Assembly (NCBI GenBank): GCA_004794785.1
Contig: SJOL01001494.1
Location: 10,083 to 74,082, forward strand
Direction of reading: 5' to 3'
Length of the DNA: 64,000 nt
Source: Opisthorchis felineus
Lineage: Eukaryota > Platyhelminthes > Trematoda > Opisthorchiida > Opisthorchiidae
Shown: positions 1-9,545 of the stretch, piece by piece
Layout of the letters: each line of letters opens with the position of its first letter
Position numbering within the stretch: the stretch's first letter is position 1
Notes under the pieces: generated by a model
Seen by the model: the letters and a program-made list of their open reading frames with translations, nothing else
Told to the model about the DNA's origin: nothing
Database searches by the model: none
Made by a program: the position numbers and the translations under genes

Positions 1-817
1 TGGTCGGTGGTTATGGTAGAACGTACCTCAAAAGTTTAGATACTTCCGTGGATGAATGCTCGGGTGGTCGTCTCTATAGATATTTCAGGTATGAAAATGG
101 CTTGAGACCATCGTGTAAAACGATCGGCGTCCATCGGGTGTCGGCAGTGGACCGACAATATCGAGTTAGCATGGCCAAGTTAGCCGCGTGTGGTGGGAAA
201 TGTTCCAATGGGTGAGTGATTTTGCCGAACGACCGTTAAAATTTGACATGCGAGATTAGATTTTGCCCATGAACGTGTGGCTTTTCTCATATATGGACAT
301 AATAAACGTTGACAAATGAGAATAACTGTTGCACTCGGGTGTGAAAGGTCATGCAGATTATCGAAACGAGGCGAACCAAAGTGCATGAAACGAAGTCTTG
401 GAATGGGTGTGGGGAGGCACTTTTTGTGGGGGTATCGGCCTAACATGCAATGAAGATTATTTGTCAGGGGCAGTGGTATGGTGGGTTCATCTTTCCGTAG
501 TTCAGCCGTACAGTGCAGATAAATTGTGGGTGCTGAGTGCAGAAAGTCGGTTGCCGGATGGGACATGGTGTCAGCAACGATGCATAGGTGTCCTGCTATG
601 TGGTGAATATCATTGGTTAATTGAGATGAAAAGACATTTTCACCTACTTCGCAAGGCTAATATTTGTCAGATTTGGACAGTAGGGCAAACGTCAAAGTGA
701 AGAGAATGGTAATAATGCCAAATGGATGAGTAAATAACAAGAAACTCTCAACCGAAAGTGCTTTGGCGAGGTTCTGTAGATGCGAGTCTTCTGGAAAGGA
801 CCCCAAGTGGTTGAAGT
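1..817 (-). pseudogene. Ty3/gypsy pol remnant: RNase H and integrase, runs off left edge
   Basis: This is the 3' part of a leftward LTR-retrotransposon polyprotein. Between about 430 and 230 the minus strand reads an integrase zinc-finger region: FDNLHDLSHPS supplies the His-His part and a downstream LACQ supplies one Cys. The upstream expected Cys position reads SNL, so the HHCC finger is damaged. Between about 150 and 100 the minus strand reads DIVGPLPTPDG, which fits the start of the integrase catalytic core. The RNase H part (about 430-817) is too decayed to delimit. Frames change several times and stops are frequent, so it is a dead copy. It continues the reverse transcriptase just upstream on the same strand and leaves the window at base 1. 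Confidence 0.75.
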
Positions 818-1900
818 TCATCTTGGAGAGCTTTTTGTAGGATTGCGGCAGTGGCTGTTAGATGCACAAGCACGAATAGACAATTGCTTGTCAAAATGTG
901 GATGGGATAATTTTAAAGAATAAGCTAGTGAGGATTTAACTCGTTCAAAAACTTGTATAACGGTATCATCAAAATGCAATTTTTTGGCACAAAAATTGCC
1001 AGCTAGCGGTTTGACAAAGGGCGCCAAATGTTTTGCAGCGCTGGAAGTAAAAAGGCGATAGAATTTAATCACCATAAAAACGTTTAACTTGTTGGACGGA
1101 TGTAGGGAGAAGTTGCGAATGTTGCCGTGTATACCGATAACTGGAAAAATACTGGCTGGGTCAATCATACGTCCAAGAATAGGTACTGAAGGTAAGGCAA
1201 AAATACGTGTTTTGGCAACAGTGACAAAGCCACGTTCGTTCAACTGATCAAATAAAATGCAAATGTTTTCACTTCTGTGCGCATGTGAGGTTTTAAACAG
1301 CACAACATCCAGATACGTAGAAACTGAAGGATGATCATGCAGAGCCTGGTCTATGAAGAGTTGAATTGTTCGTACTGCATTGCGAAAGCCAAAATGAGTG
1401 CGTCAAAATTCGAATAACCCAAACAACGTGGTAATAGCAATTTTATGGACGTCATGAGTGTGCATAAAGATATGACGGTAAGCGCGGAGAATTTTGGTAT
1501 TTAAAAAAACAGTGTACCCGTGGAAAGACGAAGAAAAGTCATGTAGGTTTGGAATAGGGTAAAGGTCACTTATCATAACGTTGTTGAGTGTTGAGTAGTC
1601 ACCTAAAAGACTCCAGTCTGATAACTTTTACTTAGATACCATACGGAAGGATGAAATCCACATGCTTTGAACAGTTTTAGTTACACATAGTTTAAGCGTA
1701 TGCTGAAATTCGTCTGTGGCTAGCAGCAACCAGTCTGGGGCCAAACAACGCGAGCATGTAAAAACAGAAGGCTGCGAGCGTGAATGTAATGAAATACGGC
1801 ATGTCTTGCGTTTGGTTAGTGACAATTTAGTTTGGTTAAATCTAGAAATTGATTGAGCATCGAGCCACAAGCCGAATCGCCTGTCCTAGAAACCGTTACT
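818..1900 (-). pseudogene. Ty3/gypsy reverse transcriptase remnant
   Basis: Reading leftward, the finger part is DEFQHTLKLCV followed by QSMWISSFRMVSK near 1,720-1,630. The palm follows near 1,560-1,330, and the thumb/connection region (FALPSVPILGRMIDP, NVFMVIKFYRLF) near 1,230-1,040. This order is the normal one for Ty3/gypsy RT. The catalytic box reads YLDV near 1,310 where active enzymes have Y-x-D-D, so the second catalytic aspartate is lost. A stop interrupts the palm. The piece sits between a protease remnant and an RNase H/integrase remnant in the normal Ty3 order, so it belongs to one decayed element. Confidence 0.8.
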
Positions 1901-2210
1901 AGGTAAATTGACGGCAAAGTAATAGATCGTCCACTAACAGAGAGTTCATCTTCTTCTCAGGTCTACCGAAATGGTAAAGCGTGCAGGAAAACCGTCGCCA
2001 ATAATAGGGTGGTGTACTTCAGCGGTGACGAATATCCAGGCAAACTCACGGTGTAACCAGACATTAAGCCGTAGAACACGCTGTCGGTAAGTCTTTATAG
2101 ACGAACTACTGGTGGTAGTTAGAATACAAGTAGACGGTTTGGAGTTGGAGTGAGCGGCAGATAAGGGAATAATGCTTATCTCGTCTTTTTTGTCAACAAG
2201 AAAACTGAGG
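1901..2210 (-). pseudogene. Ty3/gypsy aspartic protease remnant
   Basis: The minus strand reads SFLVDKKDEISIIPLS, then TYRQRVLRLNVWLHREFAW, then VHHPIIGDGF. This is the usual retropepsin order: active-site loop, flap region, then the hydrophobic-Gly motif. The active-site triad that should be D-T-G or D-S-G reads D-K-K, so the enzyme cannot be active. There are stop codons after the third motif. It lies between gag and RT of the same leftward element. Confidence 0.65.
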
Positions 2211-2589
2211 CCAGAAGATCTTGTGGAAAATTGCCAGGTGGCTTGTGATATGAGTAGGGCATTGAACTTTACTCGCCTCTCTAGTTCTGCCCGTGTGTTT
2301 TCCGACGATGAGTGACAGGATGCTTAGTTGTTTCGGAAGGAACATATTTGGGAGCGCTTGCGTGCGCAATGTCCAAAGGTGCTGTGATACTGGAAATGAA
2401 CTTGTCCCCCGGAGGATGAATGTAAACGAGAAGGCGAACGTAGACGCAAAAGTGTACGGGGATATCAGTGTTTGTCGAGACAAGCTGGTGGCTGCCACGT
2501 GATGAGTTAAGTAGTCGAGGCAGTCGTGAGTAGTAAGTACAAAAGCTGGCGGATCTACGGAAGAAATGCCAGAAGAGCGCTTTTGAATT

Positions 2590-3000
2590 TTCGTTATCTT
2601 TCTGCTATGTTGGCAGGTCCAGTGGGCTGAACACTCTCTGAACTGGAAGCAAGAATTGTGTGTACGTGGGCTGGTAAAAGTTTCAGAAAAAGATGTTTAA
2701 ACACGTCTTCATCAATTTTGCTGTCCCGTGTGATGCTGTAAAGTTGAGAGTGGGTATGGCAATCAAGAGACTCTCCGATTAGCAGTTGTTCCGGTCCTGA
2801 TAAACTGCAGCGTTTAATGGTGGCTTTGGGCAATTGAGTGCACACCTTGGTGTTCTCAGGGTTTATTAAAATGTCACGTAAATCGGCTGCCATTTCAGTA
2901 GACAATACTATAAGATCATAGCAGTATATAGTACGCTCTTGGGTGATTTCGCGAGGCGTAAACTTAGTTTGGACTTCAATTAACCAGACGCATGGTTTGA
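2590..3000 (-). pseudogene. Ty3/gypsy Gag (capsid) remnant
   Basis: The best open stretch contains STEMAADLRDILINPENT, ATIKRCSLSGPEQL, then KIDEDVFKHLFLKLLPAHV and TILASSSESV. This is the capsid pattern of Ty3-type Gag proteins known from flukes. The frame is open upstream of the first ATG (FTPREITQERTIYCYDLIVL), so the true N-terminus lies further upstream and the first Met is internal. No intact zinc knuckle is visible after the capsid part. The gene follows an LTR remnant and primer-binding-like site at 3,100-3,179 in correct order. Confidence 0.7.
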
Positions 3001-3103
3001 GATGTCACAATGGTGGAAGATGAATAGAGACAATATGGGTGTTGTTGCAGCGAAAGTTGAATGAATAGCTCGTGCTGAAGGATCTAACATAGTAAAAGTG
3101 ATG

Positions 3104-3117
3104 CGCCAAGCTCACCA
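3104..3117 (-). promoter_or_regulatory. Candidate primer-binding site
   Basis: Immediately 3' (in element direction) of the LTR remnant, the minus strand reads TGGTGAGCTTGGCG after a two-base gap. Retrotransposon primer-binding sites normally begin with TGG, complementary to the CCA end of a tRNA. I cannot name the tRNA. Its position between the LTR and gag supports the call. Confidence 0.45.
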
Positions 3118-3119
3118 AT

Positions 3120-3179
3120 TGTTAGTGCTCTAGTCGTAACAAAACTGAATTAATTATCACAAGGTGACAAGCACTAACA
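3120..3179 (-). repeat. Short LTR remnant with 9-bp inverted ends
   Basis: This 60-bp segment begins TGTTAGTGC and ends GCACTAACA, so its 9-bp ends are perfect inverted repeats of the TG...CA type that bounds LTRs. It sits directly upstream of a TGG-starting primer-site candidate and of gag on the same strand. Sixty bases is far too short for a working LTR, so most of the interior appears deleted. I did not find a matching 3' LTR inside the window; it would be left of base 1. Confidence 0.5.
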
Positions 3180-3609
3180 GTGTTTTTTAAGAATGATGAT
3201 TGCAATATTTAGGCGCACCTTACTTCAGTAAATAAAACGTCAAAATGAAATAGTTCAAAATATAACTTTTCCTATTGAGCACAAATAACGGTAAGCCCCC
3301 AATTTTGTCCGGGCTTAGGTGTGGCGCTTTTTCTGCAGATTTTTCTGCTACATGCTTTCCCTGTTTTGTCCGTTGACTGTCTGCTGTAGTCTTTCCGCGT
3401 TCTAGAGAAACAACAACGCAAGCACCCGTATGCGTAACATCCTTCTGGTCCTTCCTCGGCCGTGGCAGTCACCGCGGCTCGTTTCTGACTGCCATGCATT
3501 TTCTCCGAACTAACCAATCACCAATGACCACAAATGGACTGCCAAAGCCACTTGACTCAGATAAATCATGCCGAGTCCCGAGTTGCTTCCCACCCACTAC
3601 GATCCGTCC
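3180..3609. other. Interval between two Ty3 fragments, nothing identified
   Basis: No recognisable domain on either strand. The minus strand has an 81-codon open frame rich in Lys and Arg (3,272-3,517), but it starts at a non-ATG codon and matches no family I know. It may be decayed gag or leader sequence. Confidence 0.4.
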
Positions 3610-5075
3610 CTGTAAAGTGTTGCGGCGTCAAATGCGACAAACTAAGGTATTGGCGCGGTGATTTTGCATGCATTTTCCAACAGCAGCCAGAAAGCCATTA
3701 CACATGTGACCATACCCCTGACACCAAACGAGAGCAACCACAGTCAGTTAGAAAAAGAAGCTTCGGCAATTGCGTATGCGATCAATTTTTTTTATAAAAT
3801 GCTCTATAGCCGCCAGTTAACCTCATTGAACGACACAAGCCGCCCCTTACGGTGACTGTCTTATAGAAAATGAGTTCGTTGTATACCGCCAAACTTCCCC
3901 ACCGATTGGCCACCTTGCCTTTGGGACACAAATCCAAGATGAAGTACCAAACCGCAACCAGCCAATGACAAGCCGACGCACTGTCACGCCTCATTGATTC
4001 AAACGGACCAGAACCAGAGGACACTGGCCACCCTCGAACCGGAGGTAAACCGCGTATTATCGGAAGCAGTTTGCATTCCCCCAGTGACTGCTGACGTGGT
4101 GCCCCAGGATACTGACCAAGGTCTTGTGCCGCAGCAGGTCATTAGGAACAACCGCAATCATTGGCCGCGTAACTGCCCAAAAGAAGAACTGAGGCCTTAC
4201 TTCAACCAACATGACTCAGTAGCACTAGTCGGCGGATACCTTTTAATTTCAGAAGGCGCTGTCATTCTGAAGGAGTCAACCAGCCTCGCAGTCAGTTTCA
4301 TAAGAAGCATCTGGGGACAAGTAAGATGAAGGTCACCGCACGGAGTTACGTCTACTGGCCTCTGAGGGACTTCCAGATTGAGAAAGTGTCCAAATCTTGC
4401 CTATGGTTTGGTGAAGCATCCAAATCACTCGCGAAAACTTATCTTCGGTTGTGGCCGATGTCGACCGAACCCTGGTCTCGTCTTCTCACCGAGTATGCAG
4501 GTCCAGTTGTTGGCCAACACCTTTTGGTCATGGTTGACGCTTACAGCAGATGGCCAGAAATGCTTCCGGTGAACATTCCCCAACCGCCACTACAGTCCTG
4601 GAACTCCGACGATTGTCCATCCACTTTGGAACGCCAGAGAATATTGAATCCGACAGCCACAGTCAGTTCACGTCGTCGGCGTTTTCAGAGTTCTGTCAGG
4701 AGTATGGTATAACACACGTTCGCTCGCCACCGTTTCATCCACAGCCGAACGGCCAGGCGGAACGCTTCATTGGGACTGGGGCGTGCACTTAGGAAGTCCA
4801 AAGGAGAGGGACAAGCTGAAGGGATTTTGCAAAGGTTCCTGTTGACGTATCGAGCGACGCAAAACCCCAATGCACCCAATAGAGTGTCGCCAGCAGAGGC
4901 ACTGCTACAACGTATGCTTCGAATGCCACATGACACTATGCGGCTACAGAAAGGGAAACTAAGCTACCGCAACACAATAATGGAGAACCACATCAACCGG
5001 CATCGTGGCGGCGCTCTTCTTCAGCGAAGACCAGAATGTGTTGATTCGTTACTACAGCGGCAGATACCCTAAGTG
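3610..5075 (+). pseudogene. Ty3/gypsy RNase H-integrase remnant
   Basis: Rightward coding relic with frameshifts. RNase H region: GIGAVILHAF near 3,650 and QLEKEASAIAYAINFFYKM near 3,745-3,800, then QADALSRLIDS near 3,970. Integrase: zinc finger around FHKKHLGTSKM near 4,300, but the second Cys of the C-x2-C pair reads Phe (CLWF). Catalytic core motifs follow: VDAYSRWPE (first Asp) near 4,530, IESDSHSQFTSSAF (second Asp) near 4,650 and NGQAERF (Glu) near 4,755. The distal part RFLLTYRATQNPN and SPAEALL lies near 4,830-4,910. The 5' half of pol and both LTRs are missing. It is the opposite orientation to the element on its left, so it is a separate insertion. Confidence 0.85.
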
Positions 5076-5990
5076 GATTCCAAGAAACATTCTTCGCCAT
5101 CATTCTACTTCACCCATCTCCACTGGAGTTCCTCAAGGCTGCGTTTTGGAACAACTTTTGTTTCTGATTTACGTCAACGACCTTCCAGATGTTCTTTCAA
5201 GTCTATCTCCACTTTTTGCGGACGACTCACAATTCTGGAGTCCCGGCGCCAGCACCCTGCAAATGGATGTAAATGCTGCAAAACACTGGCCGCTAGTACC
5301 TTCATCTGAATGACGAAAAAAGCGTTATAGACCATTCGGAAAAGACTTAGCGAACGCCTTTGTCGTTCATGGTGAGGTTGGACAGAAGACATCACGAGGA
5401 TAGATACAAAAAGGATCTAACTACCTGGCGCCTTTCAAGAATGTCCTTCTCACTGCACCATGAGAAATCGGCCCAAAAGGCATTCGCCGCTCTCCGGATG
5501 ATTCGGCGCACCTTTCCCTGTATTACCTGCATGGACTACCAGATACTGTATGTGGTCCACGTTAGACTGCTTCCTGTATATGCCAACGAGGCTGTCTATT
5601 CAGGACGCAAGAAAGACGTAACCCCCATTGAGCGTGCCAAACGAGCTGGGACGAAAATGGTTGCCGGCCTTAAATCCGTTTGTTATGAATCGCGTCTCGC
5701 GCTGCTTAGCCTCGTTCCCTGGAGTAACATCGCGTCCGAGGAGACTTAAAACTTTCTGATGTCCTGTTTGAACAAGGTTTGCCAAAAGGATTTTCACCGT
5801 TGACCCAACAGACGGCGGGGCACTGGTAAAAAGACCTTCAGGCTCAGAGCACAAACTTTCATTGAGCAAACATTTTCTCCTTTCGGGTAGTTAATGCGCT
5901 CATTAAACTTCCCCAAACGGTTGTTCATGCTGCACCTAGTACCCAGTTCAAAGCACATTTTGTCACTTTTTACGAGTCCTCGCGCTTGCA
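5076..5990 (+). pseudogene. CR1/jockey-like non-LTR RT tail, copy 1
   Basis: A 5'-truncated reverse transcriptase of a LINE. STGVPQGCVLEQLLFLIYVNDL near 5,120-5,180 is RT motif B with the following strand, and LFADDSQFW near 5,215 is the catalytic box (F-A-D-D). The C-terminal region [20 protein letters not shown] and [18 protein letters not shown], typical of CR1/jockey-like elements, is near 5,445-5,600. There are frameshifts near 5,310 and 5,740. The 3' non-coding part (about 5,750-5,990) resembles that of the next copy. It begins abruptly inside the preceding Ty3 relic. Confidence 0.8.
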
Positions 5991-6880
5991 AAGGCTCCGT
6001 TCTGGGACCACTGCTGTTTCCGATATACGTCAACGACCTTCAAGACGTTCTTTCAAGTCCATGTCTACTTGTTGCGGACGACTTGAAATCCTGGTGCTCC
6101 AATGCCAGTGCCCTCCAAATGGATGTAGACGCTTAAAACAGTGATCATTGGACTGGCACCTTCCTCTGAATGACGAACAGTGCGTCCGTATGTTATTCGG
6201 AGGAGACTCAGCGAACGCCTTTGTTGTGCATGGTAAGAATGGACCAGAAGACATTACGAAGATAGATGCCAAAAAGGATTTGGGTATCTGGCTCTCTTCA
6301 AACATATCCTTCTCACTGCACCATGAGAAATCGGCCCAAAAGGCATTCGCCGTTCTACGGATGAGTAGGCGCACCTTCACCCGCATTACTCGCATGGACT
6401 TCCAAATACTCTATGGGTACTACGTCAGACCGCTTCTTGAATACGCCAACCAAGTTGTCTACTCAGTGCGCACGAAGGACGTAACCCTCGTTGAGCGTGT
6501 CCAGCGATCCGCTGCAAAAATAGTTGCCGGCCTTAAATCCGTGGACTACGAAACGCATCTCGCGGTGCTTGACCTCTTCCCCCTCGAGTATCGTCGCCTC
6601 CAAGGGGACCTAATCCTTACTTATACCCTGTTCGAACAGGGTTTGGCCAACAGGATTTTCACCGTTGAGCCAGCAAACACACGGTGGTGACACGGTAAGA
6701 TTTTTAAACTCCGAGTGCACACTTTCATCAGGCAAAATGTTTCTCATTTGGGGTAGTAGCTGCGTGGAATAACCTTCCTCCGACGGTTGTCCACGCTCCT
6801 TCTAGAACCCAGTTCAAGGCACTATTGTAAACTTTTGTATGCGAGTCCTCGTGCTAGCAAGCATACTGCCCCGTGCTGAG
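5991..6880 (+). pseudogene. CR1/jockey-like non-LTR RT tail, copy 2
   Basis: Second copy of the same LINE family, directly downstream of copy 1 and in the same orientation. It starts at GSVLGPLLFPIYVNDL, has VADDLKSW at the catalytic box near 6,075, a frameshift near 6,135, and then an open stretch of about 180 codons (6,148-6,690). That stretch holds [48 protein letters not shown] and [19 protein letters not shown]. It is less damaged than copy 1. The catalytic box first residue is Val rather than the usual Tyr or Phe. Confidence 0.8.
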
Positions 6881-7225
6881 AACTTAAAGAGCAGTGTTAC
6901 ACCATTTTTTCGCTTGTGCCTTTCAGGTGGGCAAAAGCCGCCGGACGACAAGAACCCGACCCGGGAATCATTTGCGAAAACCTCGATCCTGCGTATCGAC
7001 CCCTGAAATCCGTGAGGCCGAACTCCGATTGGTCGAAAGTGTAGACCCAACAACCAATAGTGGTTCAGTGTCGGCTCAGTACCGGTTAACAATGCCGTAT
7101 GTAGGGTGCTTCGGGGTCCGGGCGCCTCCTAGATGCGACCATCTGCTACCAATCGGTTGGATCCTGGGACTGCAATATAACCCTGGACAGTGAACCTGGA
7201 ACCCCCTACAGCCTCGGAGGTCTGT
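6881..7225. other. GC-rich interval, no gene recognised
   Basis: No domain is recognisable on either strand. The text around 7,080-7,170 (CTACCAATCGGT and neighbours) shares a short phrase with 8,837-8,848 in the 5' region of the next RTE element, so part of it may be decayed RTE leader. Confidence 0.35.
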
Positions 7226-8575
7226 GACTGCATATGGCCTCTCAATCGTCACCGAGCTCCTGGTCCGGATAACCTCTCACCCGCACTATTCAAGGATGAA
7301 GGCTGAGGCCGCGCTTATCTCGTCTGTTTTCCTGCATCTAGGAAAAGGAGGATGTCCAAAGAAGTGTGGACAACCGGCAATAGTGCCCATTTTCAAAAGA
7401 GGTGCTTGTAGTGATTGCGGCAATCATATGGGGAAAAAGCTTGATCCACTCGCAACGAGACGGCGTCACTTGCCCTTCATCGCTTTATGGTGGCCCGTGA
7501 AGCATTGTCTCAAAAGTATCCAGCGACGTCGCGGCCTGGTAGGTGTTGCATTGACCAAATTTTAACGCTCCGTCAGGTAGCAGAAAAACGAGTTGCGTAT
7601 AAATGACTCAGTTTCGGTGTTCTTGGATCTCCAAGGCGCATTCGGCTCAAAAGCTTCCCTACACGAAGTGGTGTCCATCAAGGTTTCCCACTATCTAATG
7701 AGACGAACGTTTGGAGTTCCTCAAAACCCTGGCATTCAATTAGCTGCTGTCGAATACCTTGTCGGTCAGAAATATGCAGGTGACACCGTTCTCGTCTTCG
7801 GAGTGAAGGCGCAGGTGTTTTCGGATGAACTCACCAAAGTCGTCCTGTTCTTTGTCGTGCACTTTGCATCCACGCAGTGTAAGTTCATGCTCCTGTACAT
7901 GCCGTCGCTGAACACGCCACTTACAATCCCACTCGTAATTGTGGAGCGTCTTACTTGTCTTGCAGGTTGTTAGTTCGTACTGTAGTGTGACAGATGAAGA
8001 CGATGCACGAATCTGTAACGCTCGGGTCGCGTTTGCTGATTTGAAACGCCTATGATGCCGATGAATCCGCAACGAAACTATTGGAAAACGGGTGTTCCGT
8101 TGTGCAACGAGAACTTCAGTCGAAGGATGTGTCCATCACCAAAAGCTGCGGCGGTTTTATCATGTGCTGCGCATTCTGAACCATCGCTTGCCGAAAAGAG
8201 TGCTGTCTTCCATGTCCAATTCGAAGTGCCGCAAGTTGAATGGTGATTACCTTCAACCGGGCAGAGGGACATGAAAAATACTATGAATAGCCGGTACTGT
8301 CGGTGCAACTCGCCTTCCTGGATGGGGTCCGAGTGATTCCCACCGTGCATGCTAGAGACGCTGCGAGATATAGTTGTTAATTGATGTCAATTGCGTCCTT
8401 ATCAGTTTCTATCCAGATTGCGTGAATGAGTGTTTGGAATTGCAGGCATCTCGGGATGATCGTGGTAGTCTGGCAATAAATCCCTTCCCCATCCGCTTTT
8501 ATTCTTTGTTCACAATAAGACTTTCGATTGAATTATGGTTATAAGGCAGCGGAGCATCAGCGTTAAACGCTGATG
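7226..8575 (+). pseudogene. RTE-like non-LTR element relic
   Basis: Heavily decayed rightward LINE. VPIFKRGACSDCGNH near 7,385-7,430 and VSVFLDLQGAFGS near 7,610-7,645 are RT motifs, the second being motif A with Asp present. GDTVLVFGVKAQVFSDELTKV near 7,780-7,840 replaces the normal Y-A-D-D box; the box itself is destroyed. The C-terminal tail NHRLPKRVLSSMSNS near 8,180-8,225 matches the RTE copy at 58,645-59,079 on the other strand, so both belong to one subfamily. The palindrome at 8,555-8,575 marks its 3' end. Confidence 0.75.
8555..8575. repeat. Perfect 10-bp palindrome at RTE 3' end
   Basis: CATCAGCGTT, one base, then AACGCTGATG. The arms are perfectly complementary. The same motif with three changes (ATCAGTGTT, C, AACACTGAT) occurs at 58,602-58,620 at the 3' end of the other copy of this RTE subfamily. 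Confidence 0.8.
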
Positions 8576-8589
8576 TGTTGGTGGTGAGG

Positions 8590-9545
8590 ATGACTTATCC
8601 GCCTTGCTGTCTAGGTCTCCCCGGCTGATGTGGCCTCAAGGTAATTTCCTATGTGTGACTCATGAATGTGCGTGGGCCGTAATCCCGACCTAAAGCTGCC
8701 ACCTTGACGTGGTGGTCGGGCTTGAGTGCTGCAATGATCCCAGGGGCTACGCTGGCTGGAACTTCGTTCCACAAGGTGCAACCATGTCAGGAAGGCCAAA
8801 GGAAAGCAATCACACTGAGTAGCGAGGCCTCGTGCTACCAATCGGTCTGGGGGTAAAGTCGTTCTGTTCTCTGCGATAGGAGTGTGAAGGTAGGGTGTTT
8901 ACCCCAGGCGACCAGCATGTCCATATTCATGGAAGCAGCGATACTGCCTCTCGATGAAGGACGGGTTAGAAAAGGTCGGCCCTGAAAACCGCACATTCCG
9001 ATTGCCCAACGGTTGACCGTGACCGCCGGCGCATTATTCGATACGGTCGAAATACCTTTAAAAGCAGAGCCCGGTGCTACTCAAAAGTCAACTGCCGCGC
9101 GCAGCCGCATCAGGAGTGAGACAGCAATGCCCTGCTCCCTGCGTCCTCGGGTTAGGCCAACCTCCTGCAGCTGAGCAGGTCAGACTATTGAGTCATCAAC
9201 TCCGGAATGGGTCCCAAAAGAAAACCCTACTACCCACTGCCTAGCGGATCAGACTTTTGAGTCAGAGGCTAGGGATAGGGTCCCTGAACAAAACCCTACA
9301 TCCTCCCACTGCCTTGTGGGTCAAACTTTTTAGTCAAAAGCTCAAGGTGGAGTACCTCACCCAAACCCCTTCCTCGGCCTGGGCAACCGGGAAGTATCAT
9401 TTGCCCGCACGGTTCTTTGTCCACCCATCTCCCTTCCCACCACACATTTGACTGTCAGTTATCTGACCGATGGGACCTATGCTCCCCGCTGCCTATTAAA
9501 AATTAACCAAATAACACCTTTCTAAATCCACGAGATCCTTTCTAC
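8590..9545 (+). other. 5' non-coding region of the RTE-like element
   Basis: GC-richer than the rest of the window and directly upstream of the endonuclease start. I see no ORF with recognisable content. I read it as the 5' untranslated/promoter region of the element whose coding part starts at 9,546. Its left limit is set only by the end of the preceding relic and is uncertain. Confidence 0.45.
9172..9380 (+). repeat. Three tandem ~70-bp repeats with TGAGTCA
   Basis: Three successive units share the layout GGTCAGACTATTGAGTCA, a purine-rich block, AAAACCCTAC and CCCACTGC. The core TGAGTCA lies at 9,189-9,195 and 9,258-9,264, and the third unit reads TTAGTCA at 9,330-9,336, giving spacings of 69 and 72 bases. 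TGAGTCA is the classic AP-1/bZIP binding sequence. Tandem monomers in a LINE 5' region often act as promoter units; that role is inferred. Confidence 0.6.
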
